Assembly (NCBI GenBank): GCA_004555955.1
Contig: SFJG01000078.1
Coordinates: 1-9,824, forward strand
Direction: 5' to 3'
DNA: 9,824 nt
Source: Bacteroidales bacterium
GTDB lineage: Bacteria; Bacteroidota; Bacteroidia; Bacteroidales; Muribaculaceae
Shown in pieces: positions 8,184 to 9,824 of the stretch (position 1 is its first letter; each line of letters begins with the position of its first letter). Made by a program: the position numbers and the translations under genes. The notes under the pieces were generated by a model that was not told where the DNA came from, did no database searches, and was given only the letters and a program-made list of their open reading frames with translations.

Positions 8184-9173
8184 TTATTTATTTCTCTGAA
8201 TGTCGGCAGCAGTTTTTGCTTCCCAGCCAAGAGCGCTGGCACCAAGAACTGCGGCGTCGCTTTCTTTAAGTTCGGAGATAAGCAATTTAACTTTGCCACG
8301 GAACACAGCCATAGTGTTTTTGTCCATAGCTTCCTTAACGGGCTTCATGAGCAAGTCGCCCGACTTGGTCAAACCGCCGAAGAGGATAATAGCTTCCGGG
8401 CTTGAGAACGAGATAAAGTCAGCCAACGCTTCGCCGAGGATTTCGCCTGTAAATTCGAATACGTCTTTAGCCAATTTATCGCCTGCCACTGCAGCGTCGA
8501 ACACATCTTTGGAGGTAATCGAGTCGATGTCGATGTTGCGGAGCAACGATTGTTCGCCGGTGCGAGCATCGAGGAATTCGCGAGCTGTACGAGCGACGCC
8601 CGTAGCCGAAGCATAAGCCTCCAAACAACCTGTTCGACCGCAACCGCAAAGGCGGCCGTTGTGACGCTTCATAATCACGTGACCAAGTTCGCCGGCGAAA
8701 CCGTCGTGGCCATATACCATCTGACCGTTAACGACAATACCGCTACCTACACCGGTACCGAGCGTAATCATGATAAAGTCTTTCATACCGCGTGCAGCGC
8801 CGTAGGTCATTTCGCCAATGGCGGCTGCGTTTGCATCGTTGGTGATTGCTACCGGCAAACCGAATTTTTCTGAGATAAGGTCTGCCAAAGGTATTGGAGT
8901 CGGCCACGGTAAATTGACGCCGTCGCTAATCATGCCTGTAAAGTAATTCGCATTAGGCGCACCGATACCGATACCGGCAATCTTGCCTTCCGCCTCATTT
9001 GTTTCAATTAATTTTGAAAGCTCAACATGCAACTCACTAATATAATCGTTGATGTCAGCATGTTTACGGGTTTTGATTGAACTGCTCGCCAAAACCGTTC
9101 CGCGAGCATCTACGATACCAAAGACGGTATTTGTACCGCCGATATCTATACCAACAACATAAGGTTTACTCAT
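8184..9173 (-). CDS. glk: ROK-family sugar kinase, probable glucokinase
   Basis: This is a cytosolic ATP-dependent hexose kinase, most likely converting glucose to glucose-6-phosphate at the entry to glycolysis. At 329 residues it is a typical ROK kinase without the N-terminal helix-turn-helix of ROK repressors. Seen in order: the phosphate loop DIGGTNT (10-16), the glucose-site segment GVNLPW (85-90), the catalytic Asp113 in ITNDANAA, the second phosphate motif LGTGVGSG (138-145), Glu162 and His165 in GELGH, and the zinc cluster CGCGRTGC (Cys176, Cys178, Cys183) followed by Glu185. All catalytic and zinc ligands are present. Bacteroides fragilis RokA is a characterised broad-specificity member of this type, so mannose or glucosamine may also be used; exact specificity is inference. 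It is monocistronic with its own promoter and terminator. Confidence 0.9.
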   Translation of the reverse strand: MSKPYVVGIDIGGTNTVFGIVDARGTVLASSSIKTRKHADINDYISELHVELSKLIETNEAEGKIAGIGIGAPNANYFTGMISDGVNLPWPTPIPLADLISEKFGLPVAITNDANAAAIGEMTYGAARGMKDFIMITLGTGVGSGIVVNGQMVYGHDGFAGELGHVIMKRHNGRLCGCGRTGCLEAYASATGVARTAREFLDARTGEQSLLRNIDIDSITSKDVFDAAVAGDKLAKDVFEFTGEILGEALADFISFSSPEAIILFGGLTKSGDLLMKPVKEAMDKNTMAVFRGKVKLLISELKESDAAVLGASALGWEAKTAADIQRNK

Positions 9174-9200
9174 AATAAAAATTTTAAGATAGATTTTTCA

Positions 9201-9231
9201 CAAAGATATAACGAATCTTTAGAACAAGAAA
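9201..9231 (-). promoter_or_regulatory. Promoter of the ROK kinase gene
   Basis: On the minus strand TATCTTTG (9208-9201) is an exact TAnnTTTG -7 box, with TTTC (9231-9228) exactly 19 nt upstream as a near-match to the -33 TTTG. This is the same TTTC-N19 arrangement as at the etfB promoter. The predicted leader to the ATG is about 20-25 nt. Confidence 0.65.
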
Positions 9232-9261
9232 GATTTTTACCTTTTTTTTGTCTTTTAGCAA

Positions 9262-9289
9262 GAAATCCGCGACGCACGTCGCGGATTTC
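9262..9289. repeat. Perfect 13-bp GC-rich inverted repeat
   Basis: Arms 9262-9274 and 9277-9289 (GAAATCCGCGACG and its exact complement) are separated by only CA, so as RNA the loop is effectively 4 nt with a 12-bp stem. It stands out as a GC-rich block in very AT-rich DNA. On the minus strand it is preceded by an A-rich stretch and followed by TTTCTTGCT, so it could act as a weak intrinsic terminator in that direction. It lacks a clean T-run on either strand, so a protein-binding site or a dispersed REP-like palindrome are alternatives. Confidence 0.8.
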
Positions 9290-9353
9290 CCTATATCGAT
9301 AATCGGTAAAAAATGTAACCGTCTATATCTGTTTGAACGAACCTGCTTTTATC

Positions 9354-9368
9354 AATCTAATCTAATCT
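9354..9368. repeat. Short tandem repeat, AATCT x3
   Basis: Three exact head-to-tail copies of AATCT lie inside the non-coding region upstream of the kinase gene. It is short enough to be chance in AT-rich DNA. Confidence 0.6.
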
Positions 9369-9408
9369 ATTCAATTAATGTACAACTTTATACACCAATT
9401 TTCAAGGT

Positions 9409-9425
9409 TCGTATAAGCTATACGA
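9409..9425. repeat. Short inverted repeat TCGTATA-AGC-TATACGA
   Basis: Seven-base perfect arms are separated by three bases. As DNA it looks like a dyad operator; as RNA on the minus strand it is a small hairpin. Its left arm overlaps the 9405-9412 segment that can pair with 9337-9344, so the two structures compete. Confidence 0.5.
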
Positions 9426-9484
9426 TATCGACAAAATCCAAAATTTTACAGAATCTCTTGATGTAAGATTCACAAATTTTCATA

Positions 9485-9515
9485 CAAAGGTATAATTATT
9501 AATGGACTTTTCAAA
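9485..9515 (-). promoter_or_regulatory. Perfect-consensus Bacteroidota promoter, minus strand
   Basis: TTTG (9515-9512), exactly 19 nt, then TACCTTTG (9492-9485): both boxes match the consensus with no mismatch, better than the promoters of the kinase or etf genes. Initiation would fall near 9479. It points left into non-coding DNA and lies about 300 bp from the kinase ATG. Confidence 0.5.
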
Positions 9516-9824
9516 GAAATTCATCGACAATTTAAAGAAATTTAAAGTGATAAAAAATCCGAATTAAACTAATTGTTAAATATAACAAACTAATACTTAG
9601 CGCTATAGATTGTCGGAATTTCTTTTAAAAACATCGATATTTTTAACAATTTAATATTCTTTTAGAATAATTCACCAACCAAGTCGATTACAGAATTATC
9701 CAATTTAGCTAAATAGATTTGCGTTGTCTATTGAAAGCGACGCCCCATTTAGTTTACCAAAAAACTATTTCAGAACCGTTATTTTTCAAATACGGCATTT
9801 GCTTTATTGCAAACAATCATCTAT
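9516..9824. other. AT-rich intergenic region without a visible gene
   Basis: No reading frame of note on either strand. Seen here: a direct repeat of AATTTAAAG (9529-9537 and 9539-9547), an inverted repeat TTGTTA-AATA-TAACAA (9573-9588), a palindrome ATTTAGCTAAAT (9703-9714) that touches an exact plus-strand -7 box TAGATTTG (9714-9721) without a -33 match, and two small hairpins close to the edge (9776-9795, with one bulged T, and 9798-9813). The region probably contains regulatory DNA for a gene beyond the right edge. Confidence 0.5.

Larger units (their letters stand above)
9262..9479 (-). ncRNA. Candidate small RNA upstream of the ROK kinase gene
   Basis: Transcription from the promoter at 9485-9515 would cross about 215 nt without a credible reading frame and reach the 13-bp palindrome at 9262-9289. 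Within it are a local hairpin (9451-9456 with 9466-9471), a second one (9409-9415 with 9419-9425) and a long-range 8-bp pairing (9337-9344 with 9405-9412) that shares bases with the second hairpin and so excludes it. I do not recognise a known RNA family. It could instead be an upstream leader of the kinase gene if the palindrome does not terminate. A 21-codon frame beginning at 9483 is too close to the -7 box to be trusted. Confidence 0.25.

Noticed and set aside
9248..9466. A 72-codon plus-strand frame in the region upstream of the kinase gene
   Set aside because: It reads through the 13-bp palindrome and AT-rich repeats, and has no domain or clear promoter.
9451..9471. A possible riboswitch aptamer in the candidate RNA
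   Set aside because: The GAATCT/AGATTC hairpin is only 6 bp with a 9-nt loop, and I could not match any known aptamer core, so I list only a generic candidate RNA.

Overview
The window looks like a stretch of a Bacteroidales (Bacteroidota) chromosome carrying core metabolism. Three things point there: a long-form PurL whose N-terminus reads like Bacteroides homologues, promoters matching the Bacteroidota consensus (-33 TTTG, about 19 nt, -7 TAnnTTTG), and almost no Shine-Dalgarno sequences ahead of starts. Coding DNA is of moderate GC and the intergenic DNA is strongly AT-rich. The family within the order cannot be fixed from this sequence. I see no mobile element, CRISPR array, rRNA or tRNA.

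Layout, left to right. Positions 1-282 are an AT-rich leader with purL promoter candidates. Positions 283-3975 (+) encode purL, formylglycinamidine ribonucleotide synthase, complete with its glutaminase domain. Positions 3976-4344 hold two hairpin terminators with a possible 60-residue basic protein on the minus strand between them. Positions 7985 down to 4345 (-) are a compact operon, etfB-etfA-acyl-CoA dehydrogenase, with gaps of 21 and 11 nt, a recognisable promoter upstream and a strong terminator 20 nt after the last stop. Positions 9173-8184 (-) encode a zinc-containing ROK-family sugar kinase (glucokinase-like) with its own promoter and terminator. Positions 9174-9824 are 651 bp with no credible protein gene.

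How the genes work together: the acyl-CoA dehydrogenase oxidises (or its reverse reaction reduces) an acyl-CoA, and EtfAB is the FAD-carrying electron partner, so the three genes form one redox module. EtfB carries an AIDGDTAQV stretch that resembles anaerobe-type Etf more than the mitochondrial type, so electron bifurcation is possible but not shown. purL (purine synthesis) and the sugar kinase (glycolysis entry) are separate transcription units.

The least explained part is 9262-9515. A perfect-consensus minus-strand promoter (TTTG-N19-TACCTTTG) fires into about 220 bp of non-coding, structure-rich DNA that ends at a 13-bp perfect GC-rich palindrome, just upstream of the kinase's own promoter. 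This is the best candidate here for something undescribed (a small RNA or a leader). It rests on sequence pattern only. Otherwise the window is ordinary housekeeping sequence.
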